Source: Oegoconia quadripuncta
Taxonomy: Eukaryota > Arthropoda > Insecta > Lepidoptera > Autostichidae
Assembly: GCA_949316235.1 (NCBI GenBank)
Contig: OX438742.1
Span: 12,771,315-12,835,314 of the forward strand
Direction of reading: 5' to 3'
Length of the DNA stretch: 64,000 nt
Below, piece by piece: positions 1 to 13,983 of the stretch (position 1 is the first letter of the stretch; each line of letters begins with the position of its first letter). The position numbers were made by a program, and so were the translations under genes. The notes below the pieces were generated by a model, which was not told the DNA's origin, did no database searches, and worked only from the letters and a program-made list of their open reading frames with translations.

Positions 1-284
1 ATTTTCGGGTTTCGTACCGAACAGCACGATCTATGAAATTAACCGCAAATATAAGTTTGTCGTGTATTATTCTATGTGAAAAGACGCTTTATTACGTTAC
101 ACTAGAAGATTGAATTTTTAACAACAGTATGAGGCCACAGACCTTAGTAATCGACATTAATTTCAAATTGTTATTTCCAGCCATTTTTAACAAAACAAGG
201 TCTGCTAAAGTTTATCAATTGTAAAGTTGAGCAGCACGAGACCTGATGATCTATTTGTATTTATTTAGACATCACACCTGATGT

Positions 285-415
285 CAAGTGAAGTTGAGAC
301 TTTATTTAGAAGCCTGAGCTATCTTATCTCATCTTATAGACGAAACACAACAATGATTTCAACATTACTGCATGCCGGCAGAATTAGATAATATGGTGGC
401 AGCTAGCCAGACGCG
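285..415 (-). repeat. dispersed repeat tail copy, inverted
   Basis: Complement of the 3718-3958 family, recognisable from acgaaacacaacaatg and gatggtggcagctagccag-like sequence. Degraded. Confidence 0.5.
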
Positions 416-656
416 CTTTGCATGTACGAAGACATTTAATACAATTAACTCTTAATTACTCGCGCGTCTTTTACCCAAGATTTTTGAAAAGAAATCACTA
501 TGCGCTAAATTAAAACATATAGTTCCTAAATTGTAACGTGTGACTAACAGTAGCTAATGGCTTCATATTGATTTTTAAAACGGGATCCGCAAGAACCTCA
601 CGCGTACATATGTAAGGCTTTAGGCGCAAACGATTAAGGGTTAAAAACCGAGCACT

Positions 657-745
657 AAACATGTATTCCGCTGGGAATCGAACCCGCAACCATCGTTTTG
701 TAAATCTTGTGTTCAGTACATTGAGCCATGGAGGCGGTTAAAAAT
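657..745 (-). repeat. tRNA-derived SINE head, family D
   Basis: Complement of aaccgcctccatggctcaat and of gcgggttcgattcccagcgg. A related copy is on the plus strand at 11408. Confidence 0.55.
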
Positions 746-2359
746 AGCCCATACTATTTTCTGTATCTGATAAATTCCTGTAGTTTTCACCTGAAGCACC
801 TCAATTAATTTTTATACAAGTATTTTACTGGGCATACTGAATAGTCTGCTTCAGTTGTTTCAACTGAAGATCGAGTTGAAGGCCTACGAGCAGCTTGCGA
901 ACCCTGACATTGAGATGAAAGAGAGCTAACCCCCTGACAATGGAAACTTTAAAATCGATGCAATTTTCAAGTAATGAATCCGAAAAAGGACATATCAACA
1001 TAATTAGCAATACATATTATAAATAATTTTATAGGCAAACTAGCATTTTTGTTGGAAAAGTTTAAAAAATATTGTAGAATTGGTCATAACCAAGATTAGA
1101 ATTAGGAGACAAGTCCAGTATCCATTGCGTTCTTAAGAAAAGGAGTTTCCTTTAGCTTCAAAACAAATCATTGATCTATAACATTTTCGGTCATAAATTA
1201 GGACAGACTACCCGTGTAGGTACTCTCGAAATCATATATTATCTGCCTACGTATAGATTTACACTGTTTTTTTATACCTTTATAAAAAGTACATTGAATT
1301 TCTTGAAATACCACAGACGACGCTGAGACAGTACGCGTTGAACTCTTTTATATGTAAACTTAATTAATATTTTTGTTTTTATCATGTGTGGTAACCCTGA
1401 ACGGAAGAGGTTAACACTGCAGATCAGCTGCTGCCCTTATTAATGCCATTAGACCCTGAATGCACGATATAACGATTCTGTCACGGTCCAGTCTCTGATA
1501 CTGTGGAGCGCGTTTCCATATAGAATCATCATCATCATACATTGCATTATTAGTACGTAGTTAGATGTTTTTTAAGAAAAAGTATAAGAGTTATACCTAA
1601 ACAAGAAGAATAACATTTATATGTACGTCTTCTCCATGAAATTTATTTATTGAACTGTTCCTGTATATAAATATGTACTCGTATATGTGGGTATGCCTAT
1701 TTATATAGTAAATGATGTACGCTGTATTCTTCATGTAGCTCTTGTTAATTGTGCAATAAAGAGTATTTGATTGATTGATTGTTTGATTATATAGGTATAC
1801 TATGTGTATTTGATAGGTTTTATGGTAAATTTGATTATTTTATTTCACGTATGTGTCTATAAGATGTAGATTTTAGATCTATTGTACACTGTTTTAAATA
1901 ACTCTCTAAGAATGTCATCCTTTGTTTTGTCTTTTCTTTCGAAGTAAATATTTGAGAGATGATTAGTAGCACACATATATATATATAAGTATAAGAATAT
2001 GGAACCTCTTATCTAGTATCCATAGTCCTGGTACTATAGATAACCTAGTTTGGGACTAAACCATTGGTATGAGTATCCGAAATAGTATTATATATTTATT
2101 TATGAAGCAAAGCGACCACGATCTGCGATATTATTACTCACGATCTCTGCGTCACTTTTACTATAGTATCCATGAGATAAGACGGACTCTCTTGTACAGT
2201 ACATAGGTCAGTAAAATTGCCTATCTCTTAAGATATCGTCAATCAATTTACAACTTTGTATGTAATGTACATGTTTTATGTCTAGGTTCGTAAATATTGA
2301 CACACAATCTAAATTAGAACCGTGTGAAATATTATGTTATCATGATCATAATCCTCAGG

Positions 2360-2640
2360 TGGTCAGATGATTCCTCCAGGGAACTACTGAACCTGATCGT
2401 CGATCTCCGTTTCCAGTTACACCTGCCATCTTGCATAGATCATACCTCGTTTCTCTAATGGCTATCGGTTCTGTGATAGATGGTGCGACTTATGCTTACC
2501 AATTCTCTAAGCTATATCAGTAATCCTCGTTCACTGCCGAATCAGTTCATTCTTGATATCTCTCAGATAAATTCCGAGCATATACTGAACGACCTTACCT
2601 AACCGCAGCAATAAAACTTCTGGATTGGTTGCAGCTACTG
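2360..2640 (-). repeat. possible very old RTE fragment
   Basis: On the minus strand the peptide fragments RITDIA, RIGK and a following Arg-rich piece sit in the order of the RTE C-terminus, interrupted by stops. The match is weak and rests on short motifs only. Confidence 0.3.
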
Positions 2641-3577
2641 AACATTTCACTTATCAACATAGAAGATCGCTACTAGACTCAAGCCTCCCCAAGGCCACCT
2701 GAGAATTTAGTCTAATCAAGACGCTGGGCCAGCAGGTTGGCGATCTCAAATTTTCAGTTATCAAAATTCTCGAATTTGGGAGTACTGTACCAATGACACT
2801 GCATGGCAGGTCTATGCGGTTATGCTCACGTTTGTTTGTCTTTACGTGGCTGCAATTTTGTTCATGTTTACTATTATATTTTACTCAACTGCCCAAAGAA
2901 GGAGGGTAATGTTTTTCGAGTGTATGTATGTAGATTTCTATGTTGCCTCCTGTAACCTAAGCGGCTTGACCGATATCGAAGTGCAAGGTGTCGTTAGATT
3001 CGTCTTGATCTCTGGAGCGTCATAGGATGCATTTAATGGTAAATAATCCAACATGGCGCCTGCGTAATGCAAAATTTGAGTATTAGGCTTTTAAACTCAT
3101 GTTGTTATCTTATATAATTTATGATCGTAGATAATGTACTATAAGATTCTCTTCTATACATATATTTTTTAGTTCGTTTCTATTGATGGTGTCACTTTAA
3201 ACCATGAATTTAGGATAGCCAATATATAATAAATCTTTTCGTATAGGTGAAGGTTCGAGCTTACCGATTTGTGAGAAATATTTTACCTTTCTTGTTGAAA
3301 ATGTATTTGATGTCGTAATCGTTCCGTTTTTAATGATTGATACTTACAATACGATAAGGTGGAAATTTACATAGGTATCGTGACGGAGTGACTGACTGGC
3401 CGACGCATTTGAAATCTAACAATAATTTCTTCCGGCGATCGTAAAATTCACTGAACACATTTTAGATTCAAATCAGTACCCACATTTGTTGTGGAATATT
3501 TGTTGTACCTACTCAGATGCTAGATAAAGTATTAGGTACACGCGGTAGCACGATGTTTGTGACACGTCATGTATATG

Positions 3578-3712
3578 AGCGTTGGTGGCTCAGCGGTTAA
3601 TACGCGGTCTCCCAATTTGGGAGGTCCGAGTTGGATTCCCAGGCAGGCCACTTACCAACGAGTTTTTAAATTTAATTTAATTACTTATGTGCAAATACCC
3701 GACTGCTTTTGA
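3578..3712 (+). repeat. tRNA-derived SINE, family A
   Basis: tRNA-like head with an A-box-like region (gttggtggctcagcggttaa) and a B-box-like region (ggtccgagttggattcccag), then a poly-T/A linker (gagtttttaaatttaattta). The same unit recurs at 9497 and, inverted, at 54.9 kb. Not a functional tRNA: the arm pairing is lost and a repeat tail follows. Confidence 0.75.
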
Positions 3713-3717
3713 ACGGT

Positions 3718-3958
3718 GGTTTGGTTGGTACTAGGGCATTTTATATGTCCGCCTGGCTAGCTACCACCATCTTATCTAAGTCTGCCGCCAAACCGACAAT
3801 TTTAATAGCATTGTTGTGTTCCGGTTGTCAGAGATAAGAGAGCGAGTCCCCAAAATAAGTTGGGGTTTCCAGGTCACAACGCTTCCACCTTTGGCCTCAT
3901 CTTCGCTTAACATCCGGTGTTATGGAGGTCAAATGCTAGTCAGTTGTGCATAGGTGTG
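3718..3958 (+). repeat. dispersed repeat tail (gtagggcatttt ... tcagttgtgcata)
   Basis: About 240 bp with gtccgcctggctagctacca, ttgttgtgttccggttgtca, ggggtttccaggtcacaacg and cttccacctttggcctcatc. Other copies are at 11507-11730 and 25358-25563 (plus) and at 285-415 and 15993-16134 (minus). Probably the 3' part of a SINE or LINE. Confidence 0.7.
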
Positions 3959-6900
3959 GAGGTTCCTAAACTACCTTCCCAGAGGAATGTTTGTACCATT
4001 TCTGTAATTCCCGACAGCATGATCCTATTCTGATACTTTTTCAAATAGCTTATTGCATAGATGCTATGATATTTCTAAATATAGGGCTTGAATAAAAATA
4101 ATACACTTCAATAATTTGATGTATTGCAAATTAAGAAATTAGGGAAGCCTTACAGCTTCATTCGTCACGGGGCAAATGTCACCCACCCCCAGATGGTTAA
4201 AAATAGACAGAGCAAGAAGCTTAAAGCGGTTATGCTATAATTAGCGACATTAATTTGGCAACAAATGAGAAAAACATCCCAAAGTCTCCACTGCCTTACA
4301 AAACAGCAATGGTGCTGCCAAATATACGTATCTACCTTAATTGTTGCCTACGTTTTCTATGACTACTAGCACTACCGAGCGATTTACGTCGACTAAATAC
4401 ATATCTTCCCAGCAGGACGACAAAAGATCGTTTGATGGAGTGGAATGATTTATATATCCGTTAGACGTTATGAAAAATATGAACGCTAACGAAGTACTGG
4501 AAACATCATAAGATAACAAAAAAAACTTACTTTATTTTATGTAAGTTGTTTATTATTTTCATATTAATAAATCTCTATAATTACAAGTATCCTTCGTGCA
4601 GTTATTGTTTTAACAAACAACATACAACAATGAGACACTTTACCCGTCTGCCCTTTGTGCCCTTCCCAAATAGACATCCTGAATCCGCAATAAGTCCGTC
4701 ACACTATGTGAAGCAATCTTGAAAGTTGAACAAAATTTACTTCATTCAAAATTTCAATTTTCAAAATTCAATTTCAAAATCACAAACGGACCGCCTCTAA
4801 TAATACAAAATTTTTCATATTACAATGTATTACATATCAAGAATTCCAATAACAGAAGTAGAATTTCTCGATAAAGACGGGTTTGTTTTGAAATAATAAA
4901 TAGTTGATTGCGCAAAACCATCAATGCATAGATACATAGATAGGTATTAGATTATGAAATTCTCTATGCGTACAACGGTAACAGTACTAAATTTTCGAAT
5001 CAAGCTCCAAAATGTACCTCCGAAATTCCCTTCTTTTTTCGTCACTATTTCATCTAAAGGTGTTAAAAATGATGTCGTCCATACAAATTTATACCGAAAA
5101 CATTTGCAATAGTAATAGGAATAGAATACTAATTTATTATTCCTTCCTATTCTTTATTTCCTAAAACGCCTGCGGTCGTGGCAATTGCTTTCTGAAAATG
5201 ACCGCTGCCAGATCGGACTGCGCCTTCAAGAGATATAGGGTGGAGACAGTTGGAGGTCTGTAAAAATAAATGTGCATTCATATCCAAGGGAAACTAACAA
5301 AATAAATGTACTAATTACTTATATGTACTAACACTCGACACAACTAGTATTGTTACTAACACTTACAAGACAAGGTCGGAAATAAAAATTTATTAAATCC
5401 ACTTCGGTTCGGTTAAATTCAATTATACATGTTAGTTGGTCGAAGGATAGATTCCTTTAAATCATATTAGAAAAAAAAACATACAAGTCGTTGTGAAACT
5501 CGTATCAACTTTTCTAATGATTTACACTGTATACTCTGACTATTAACATTTTCAAAATATCTTCTCAACTAGTTGGGGATAGAGTATAAGTGAATCAATA
5601 ATAGTTGTTTTTGCTATTGACATTAGGCCCAGTACTGGACTATAACCTGTAAGTACATGCTTTCCTTCCTTTCCCCTAGAGGTTGCCTGGTTGGAATGAC
5701 TTACGGTGATAGCAATGTCCCCATTGTACGTCGGGTAAGGCAATTTTTATTCATAATTATCAAGATATTTCAGTTAGAGGTATACATACCTACATACTAT
5801 ACGAGTACATAGTGAACGTCTGTCAAAGAGATTTTTTCTGGTATAACAACCGTGTGAATTTCCGCTCTGCTGATGCATATTATCGTTTCACGAATTAGTG
5901 TAATTCGCAAATGCTGTCTATGCTACAACACGATGATTTCCTATAGAGCTGTGATATATATGGTAATTGGTTCATTAATAAAGCAACCTTCCTCCCACGG
6001 GTTCACCCCCGCTTATTTATCATACTATACAACCTAATCTTTATTATTAGTAGAATGAGTCTCCAGGGAGTAAATGGTCAATGCAATGCAGAGTGAGAGT
6101 TTTGTTTTATTTTTAACATTACTTTGATACAAACATTCCGGTTTCCCGAATATATAATAACCATATTAACCATATGGCACTCCGAAAGCGACATTTAATA
6201 ATCCATAATTAGTAAAAAGTGTAGGAATTCTTTGTTGTAAGTGTAGCATTAAAATTGCACGAAAATCCATAGATATATATTTTTAATAGGGGTTACGAAA
6301 GATTTTTGTTAAAAATAAATAAACTATCAATTATCAAATTTGTTTATCGCAAATTTTACACAATTTTATTAATACGTGCCTAAAATTGTAAACATCTGAA
6401 TAGAATTGCGCGGCTAATTAAAAAAAAAAACAGTAGCGCAAGACGAATTGGCCGGTTTCTGTGGAGTAACGAATAGGAATTTCTAAATAATAAAAAAATG
6501 CAATTAGGTTATGCTTCTATCCTAGTAGCTGGTAGAAAAGCAGACTATGAATCTTGCATGACTTTAATTTATCTCGATGATGCTGCTTTCCATCATTGAT
6601 CAGTGCTATCGTGCTCAAAATGCTTAGTACCACTTCTACCTAGAATGGTAGACGTCTGTCGTGGACAACTGTCGGATGTAACGACTTACATGTCATGTGA
6701 ATCAATAAATGCTAATTATAAAAACTACAAGAATTACAAAAAGTTATACATTTGAAGCCTATATCAGTATCATTATCAGCCTCCGTAGCATGACATCGTT
6801 CGCTCACTCGCGCGACGTAGGTGTGAGTGTGGGATGGTTGTATATCTCGTCCAAGCGAATGAGCAGGACAAATATTATCTCGCGCGATTGTCATGCTACT

Positions 6901-9496
6901 AGTATAGCTGTGTATATGCGGCTTTGTAGTTTCGAAAATGCTCAACCGATTTTAATTTTTATTGAAAGCTGGTATTTGGTATTTGTGAGTTCTTAGCCAT
7001 GTTTGAGGCTTCATAACATAGCAGGTTGAAAATAGACCTCCATAGGTTTCTTAGAAGCGAGTAATTTTATTGCCCCAGCGGCCGACCGTCGTGTCAGTGA
7101 TGTGTGATGATGACAGCAGGTTGCTTTTTTTTCCTTTTATTCTCTCCTCTCTGAGAAGGCAAAGGGATCTAAGCCCATACAGCCATGTCTTATTTCTTCA
7201 GTTTATATGTCAAAACAAGTAATTCGTCGTATACTTGGCGTATACAGTCTAGTCACGGTCAAGTCATTCTTCAGTAAAGTGGCAGAATGCTTTATAAAAG
7301 ATTTTGGCGGCTTCTTGTGGGAACCCGAAAGCTCCGTTACGCACTTTAATTTACATTTCCCTTCACTTATACACCATCACTAACTTGTGCTGCACAATAT
7401 GCTGCCATTATTAAGCATCAAAAGTCAGAATGCACAAATTATAAGAATTATAAAGAAAAATGCAACTTCACTCGCCGAGATCCCGCCAAAAAGCCACACA
7501 AGTATTTGAATTTCGAGTGGCTTTCGGGTTGAAATTTTCTATTTCTATTTATTCTGGTGTAACTCTTTCTATAGCACTCCATTGTACCGCAGTCAAGTGT
7601 CGAGTACTTTCTGCTGGGTGAAAAACGCCATTTTACCTATTTGCTAGAAGCCTTATTTACAGCCTTCATTTTGGCGTACTAATTTTCATGTTAACGTATC
7701 TTAATGGAAAAATTAATCAAAAATATAGGTAACTACACTTAGGTTACATAGTTCCATATCCAATTAGTTTGTCGTATAAGGAACTGGAAAATTAGTAGTA
7801 TACTTATTTCAAATTATCCTCACCTGTTGCCTCTAATCAATGATATTATAAGTTTTTTTTTTACATAAAATTATATTATCAGGGTGTAAATTTGAAATAG
7901 TTTTACGCATGAATCTTAAAAATTGTATGTTTCGGAAGTCTTCTTATGTAAATAAAATTGTCCGATTTGGATTTTTTGTCCAGCCTTTTCACAAAGACAT
8001 CAATAGTATATTTAGGCCTAAATATACTAATATCTATGGCACTTGTATATTTCGGTGGCACCATTAATGTACAGGTTTTTGGGATATAAATTATAATCAT
8101 AGGTAAATTAGACTCTGCGGATGAGAATGAGGATTGTAGCAAGATGTGACGCCAGAATGATCACCTAAAATATTGAATAACTCTTTAACTACACTGGCAT
8201 TTGTGAAATGGCAATGCCAAAAAACTGTGCTGAAAAGTGCCAAATAATTGAATTCCACTTTGTGTTATTCCAGCATCACATGCGTAAACATAAGACTTTG
8301 GGTATTGGGTACAATGCTACAATTAATATCCTGGTGGTTATGGATAGAGGGTTATTATTATTATTATTACTAAATTCTTTATTGCACACAACAATAAAAT
8401 ACAAAGAACATTTAACATAGATGATGAAGTGTACAAAGGCGGTCTTATAGCTGATAGCGATTTCTTTATAGGGTTGTAGGTAACCAAGTAGAAAAACGCC
8501 TCATCATACTACCAACTAATCTGACGCTAGGGTGATAGAGCGCGGCGTGTGCTAAGCTATAGTTAAAACAAGCACTTGCTTTGAGTGCGTGTAATTCACA
8601 GATAATTTATCTATATCGACGCGAACGGTGTGAAAAAGTATGCTAAGACAATAACATAAATTACTAGAAGGAAATTTATGAAATACGGACTGCCAAAGCT
8701 CTGCGCTAAAGTTGACCATAGTGACAGCCCTATACCACCATACACTTGGTATCATCATTAGGTACGGATCATATCACTTGAGGAGAATCTCCCGTGTTAC
8801 CCATGATATATGTGTCTACCTATGTACGCGTGTAATTTTACCATTATAAATTATCATCAATTACGGATGTGAAGTAGCCTTTACAAATTATATGCTACCA
8901 CCTAGTGCACGTGATTGAATTTGTAAAGGTCGGTTTGAACTTCACTGCCGCCCACGTGTCCGTGGTGATGGCGGGTAAAAAAATCTGTCACGTGTAAAAA
9001 AAATATTCTTCAAATTGTAGTAGATGTCCGATTGAGAGTACATACCTACATATATATAAATTAGATGAAATGAAAACTTTCTACTTTTTTAATAGGTAGG
9101 TAGAAATACGGATAAGGCGTTTCTACTTCATCAAATATTATTGTCTTGTATTTTGGATTGCTACAGACAGGCAAAGGTCGATATACTGTGAAGTGGGTAT
9201 GTACCTATATACCTCTTTCTCAAACTTTTCATGTCAAAGAAAAGTTGAGAAAGGGGTGACGCGATAAGTCTACCTAGGGGTTGGGAATTTCCCAACGTAT
9301 TTTCGAATAACATTTTGCGATGCTTTAAATCAAAGATGTTGATGACGTACATCTCTAAAGTTATCGCCTCATACGAAGGAAAGAGTTTTCAAATAATCCA
9401 ATAGATAATGTTTTTCTGGGTGATAAAAACTGAATGAGGATATCGTATATTGGGGAAACGTAGACTAATAATTTGAGCGATAACACTCGTACGCAA
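3959..9496. other. gene-poor stretch
   Basis: No gene, RNA gene or named element recognised apart from the small inverted repeat at 6785-6899 and an (att)n tract near 8350-8370. Sequence is AT-rich with many stops in all frames. Confidence 0.55.
6785..6899. repeat. short inverted-repeat element
   Basis: gtagcatgaca (6785-6795) and tgtcatgctac (6889-6899) are exact complements. Just inside are the related gcgcgac/cgcgcgat motifs. The two overlapping open frames here are by-products of the inverted structure. Confidence 0.5.
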
Positions 9497-9725
9497 TAAA
9501 TGAAGCGTCGGTGGCTCAATTTGGGAGGTCCGGGTTCGATTCCCATAGGCAGGCCATGGACCAATAAGTTTTTAAATTTAATTTATCCGTCTGCTCTTAA
9601 AACGGTGAAAGAAAACATCGTGAGGAAACCTGCAAACCTGAGAAATAAAAATTCAAAGGCATGTGAAGTCCCCAACCCGCTTTGGGCCAGCGTGGTGGAC
9701 TGTGGCCTTGAACAACCTCAATAAA
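9497..9725 (+). repeat. tRNA-derived SINE, family A
   Basis: Head gtcggtggctca joined directly to atttgggaggtccgggttcg, so the part between the A and B boxes is deleted. The linker and tail (catgtgaagtccccaacccg, then ggccagcgtggtggactgtg) agree with the inverted copy at 54.64-54.95 kb. Confidence 0.75.
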
Positions 9726-10225
9726 CTTCGGAATTTCAATATCCCTTGAAAGACAGTTGGAAAAGGATTGATCGAGGGAGTTACAACATTATCAGACATC
9801 GAGGATATTGTAAATGACTGCCAATAGTGGCTGCACAAAGTCATCTGAACCGGAGCAGGTACACTAAATTAAGTAAAATCACAGAAAAGTGCGTTTACAC
9901 TATTAATCGTAAAAATGAAAATGTAATATTTCGGGTATGTTGGAAAAATTTTGCTGAAAAATGGTATTGCGTGTTTCTTGTTTTATTGAAAAAAAGACAC
10001 TCTCTTGGTGGGCCCATTTAAATTTCCTCAAGGTATATATTGGAGTAGGTATATATGGGCAACAAGAACAAAAGTACCGTGATTCTGTACTAAACATTTA
10101 TGGGCAGTTGCATATCAGGTTACTTTTATTGACAAACTCTCATTACTTTAAATATTGTTCTGTTCTCTTTGGTGCTAACGTGCTAAACGTAGAAGTGACA
10201 TCATTATGCAAGACTATTATATACT

Positions 10226-10436
10226 AGCGTTCCGACCGCGGCTTCGCATGCGCGGAATAACTTTATCGCGGAAATTTGTGTATCCCGCGGAAACTACTCA
10301 CTTTATTGGGGTAAAAAATATCCAATATTTTAATCCAATATATATTGTACCTGTATACCAAATTTCATCCAAATCCGTTTCGCCGTGATTGAGCAACAAA
10401 ACAATCAAACTTTCGTATTTGTAATATTAGTTAGAT
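10226..10436 (+). repeat. dispersed repeat E (accgcggcttcgc ... aatattagttagat)
   Basis: Begins gcgttccgaccgcggcttcg, then gaataactttatcgcggaaa, accaaatttcatccaaatcc and ends aatattagttagata. Related copies: 60678-60895 (plus) and 61912-61992 (minus). A common lepidopteran repeat type; the class was not determined. Confidence 0.6.
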
Positions 10437-10984
10437 AGGCGTTTCTTCAACGTCATTCTTGCTTCTTACGTCCATATGTGTATAGTAAAACGAAAAAAAA
10501 CCCTATAGATATTAATCTATGACTAAATGTCAATGTAAAATGATAACAGTAATGCCTCCTTCAGTTAATTGATACCTACTTAACTTACCCACGGCTTTGT
10601 GTTATTTATTCATAGCTTTCAACGTGTTCATTTTTATACTGTGTTTTAATTATAAGTTATTTAATTTCGGGGACAGAGGGCATCGGCGCCTAGTACAGGT
10701 TTTCCTAATTTGGTTGCCAATGTCATCCCATATCAGGTTTTGTTTTTTATTAGTTAAGCGAAGTGCACCGTTTAATGTTATAATATTAAGGATATAATTG
10801 TTGATGCTCTGGAGAATTATAGAAAATTGAACGCTTTGAATTCGCTTCGTTTGCAACTTTTTCAGCAGATCAATTAGGTACCTACTTCAATCAATAAAAA
10901 ACCATTGTAAGTGAGCTTTCTTAAAATTTTATACATGAAAGTTTCATATTCACACTAACAAAACAAACATATCACCTAAAACAA

Positions 10985-11325
10985 GGATCGTCGATCGAAT
11001 GGGAGTCGCCAAACAGATGTTTGTTGTGAAATAAAGTATCGCGACCGGGTACAAAATGAAGAAATCCGTAAAAAAACGAAAGTCACCGACATAGCCCAGC
11101 GAATTATACGTTGTAGTGGCAATGTTCAGGACATACAGCTCGAAGAACCGATGGCTCCTTAGACATTAAAGTTCTTGAATAGAGACCACGCACTGCATGA
11201 CAAGCGTAAGAAGCACGTCCATGTGGAAGGTGGACGGATGTTCTAATAAATATAGCAGGAAGTCATTTGGTAGGGGAGGCATATATTCAGCAGAAGACGT
11301 CCTGTGACTGATATGTTAACCGCGT
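10985..11325 (+). pseudogene. RTE reverse transcriptase 3' fragment
   Basis: The plus strand codes NEEIRKKTKVTDIAQRII, the conserved C-terminal RTE motif. The following WAGHIARR and GRPP motifs are no longer readable. It ends with gaggcatatattcagcagaa and tgtgactgatatg, the RTE 3' tail. Strongly decayed and truncated at the 5' side, as is usual for RTE copies. Confidence 0.6.
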
Positions 11326-11407
11326 GAGAGGTGCGGGACGGCCCCTGACCATGTGATAGCCGCCGATTGATGAAAGAAGCATTGGCTAGACAAAGGTATC
11401 ATTTGCA

Positions 11408-11730
11408 TCTCAACCGCCTCCATGGCTCAATATGAAAGCAGCATAAGATTTACTAAACGGAGGTCGCGGATTCGATTCTCATCGGGGTACATGTTCAGTA
11501 CTCACTTTGGTTGGTGGTAGGGCAATTTTAAATGTTCACCTGGCTAGCTACTGCCATCTGCCGCCAAATAACGAAGTAGATATCATTTTGTTGTGTTGCG
11601 GCTATTTGGGGTAAGTAGCCCGTCCCCCAATTTATTTGGGAGATCCAGGTGAGCGCGACTCCATCTTCGGACGCATGTTTATTGATCAGGTGTAACTGAA
11701 GTCTAGTGCTAACAGTCGTGCATAAAAAAA
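11408..11730 (+). repeat. SINE family D head plus common tail
   Basis: Head aaccgcctccatggctcaat with a B-box-like cgcggattcgattctcatcg, followed by the shared tail from ggttggtggtagggcaattt through gcctggctagct to gtctagtgctaacagtcgtg. The same tail, without this head, occurs at 3718, 25358 and, inverted, at 285 and 15993. Confidence 0.65.
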
Positions 11731-13261
11731 ATTAAAAGTAACACATCTTCTCACACAAATGACATTTAAATTGAAGTGCCTACTTTTGTATGAAAAAATG
11801 CAAGTGCCGCACCTTTGTCTTACCATATAGTATGTATGTACATACAATATAAGAATAAGGAAAGTGCCGTTACAGTGACGGTAGAATAAGATTTGCTTGT
11901 ATTTTAAACGTTTGTCTCGCTGTTGCGGTTTACACGGCGTGCAGATGGCGTATTGTATTGTTGATTAGTTACCAATTCTTATGTGGATGCAACTGAATGG
12001 TCTAGACACGTAGAAACCGTTAGTGGCGACTAACAAATCATTTTCAACTTTGGTATTCTACTAATAGTATTTTGTGGTTAGAACTTTATAGATTTTCAGA
12101 AAAAAATTTACGTAGGTATTTAGTTTATATTATTATATACTTTTAAAGAACTCTCCACCAGCGTATATAGGTACAAAGATACAAGCGTCTAAACAAATTT
12201 AGCAAACATTTCTTCCAGTATGATCCAGACACTCCGCTCTGCCATCAACTGCCTGCTCCAAATGGTCCGAGGAATCTATTCTAATGAATTTTGTGTACTA
12301 TGCTCTTCGAATCAAGGAAACAATCATGAATCTACTATAGTAATGAAAGCGCCAAGCGTTGCTTAACTTTGCCTAACATTTGCGATACTACTGCGACCAC
12401 ACTGCGACGAATACATTTCCAACACATAAATATTATGACAGCGGCCCAACAATGACTGGTAATGGATGTATGTAGGTATACACGTAGGATTACGTTTTAT
12501 GTTGGATGAACGGCTCTAATTCGGAATTGTTGTAGCGTATGGGAAAACAGGAAACAACTTCGCTGGACGTTAATAATAGACTAGTAATACCTAGCTAACA
12601 ACTACAATATAACCATTATTCTCATTCATTATATTCATTAATTTATAAACGAGTGTCTGTTAAAGAGCCTTAGGAAAAACGTTTAGTCACATTTGATTAG
12701 ACCATCTTTTTAAGAAATAAAATATGTCTTGCTCTCAATATTTTATTTACCCTCTAATTATACTCTTTGAACATGTATGCCTATTAGCAATTATGAAGTG
12801 ATGGGTGTTCAAAAAACATTCTATTACTTAACCTTTTTTTTCAATGTACGAACTCGTGTCTACTTATTTTTTTAAATATCTTTTATTTTAGATAATATAT
12901 TTATATAATTTATGGGGACACCAATGTTCAGCAGCTGCTATGGTGACGGTTGCAATTAAATTACATAGATATAATTTGTAAGTTTAGATTATGTATTTAT
13001 ATCTATCTTAGTTGTTCCAAAAGTTCAACGACTTAACCTTCTTATCATGTAACTATGTAGATTTATTTTTATCTGGCTGGCATGAGTCATACCTTATAAT
13101 GAGATATGAAATTAAATATTATCATGGTGCTATTGAGTTACGTGACCACACACGTACTAACAAGTCACCACAAATGTTTCATAGTGCTACTAATATTTAG
13201 AAGGATCATAATTTTAAATATATACGTAATTTGTTCGATCGAATAGAAGGGTAGAGGAGCC

Positions 13262-13330
13262 CGGGGCTGAGAGGCGTGGAGAGAGAGGAAGGAGGCCTTT
13301 GCCCAGCAGTGGGACAGTATAGGCTCCAAA
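13262..13330 (+). repeat. RTE 3'-tail fragment
   Basis: Contains ggaggcctttgcccagcagt then gggacagtataggct, the tail found at the 3' end of many lepidopteran RTE copies. No coding part precedes it. A weaker version is at 14274-14302. Confidence 0.55.
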
Positions 13331-13983
13331 TAAATAATAGAAGGGTCGGGGCCCACAGACACCCTTACACAGACAGGATATGACACCTTTGTTACCCCCT
13401 CCCGTAATCGGTATCTGTAGTGTGTGGGTAAATTTAATGATTTCAAGGCCCGCCATTTTCATAATATGAATTATCAATGGGTGTTCGGTGGAGACATCAT
13501 TGCAAGTAAGCCTGTTGCCTGAAAAATAAAGGCCAGTTCGAATGTTACCAATTCGCTCATTTGTGGAAGACTATTGTCCAATAAGCTGATTTAGCGGAAG
13601 AAGCCCTGCAAAATTGTATCGATATAGCCGATAATATGAAAGAGGAAATAAGTAGTTAAGAATTATAGATTATCTTTCCATAGGTGGAGGAAACGTCAAC
13701 TTTGCACGTCATTGAAGTGAAACACAAACTGAGGAAACAAGATTTCCTTGTTGTGTCCTTGTTCCGAGTGACTAAAGAAAACAATAGGTACCTACTTTCC
13801 TCAATGCTTAGTTATTTAATTACGTATACTACGCAATCATATGTAGTTAGGTTACATCTAAGAAATAGAAACCAACTCATTCCTTCTGTTGGTATTATTT
13901 GCTTTATTTACAACTAATTTTTAGTAACCGTAGTTAAAGTAGTATAACAGTTACAACAAATCATGTCCATATATGACGACATT

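Larger units (their letters stand above)
1..3577. other. gene-poor stretch
   Basis: AT-rich and without a recognisable gene. It holds a family D SINE head (657-745), a degraded repeat tail (285-415) and a possible RTE scrap (2360-2640). Near 1744-1785 is cttgttaattgtgcaataaa and a gatt run, which looks like the 3' end of a retroelement. Open frames here are short and show no splice or family signature. Confidence 0.6.
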
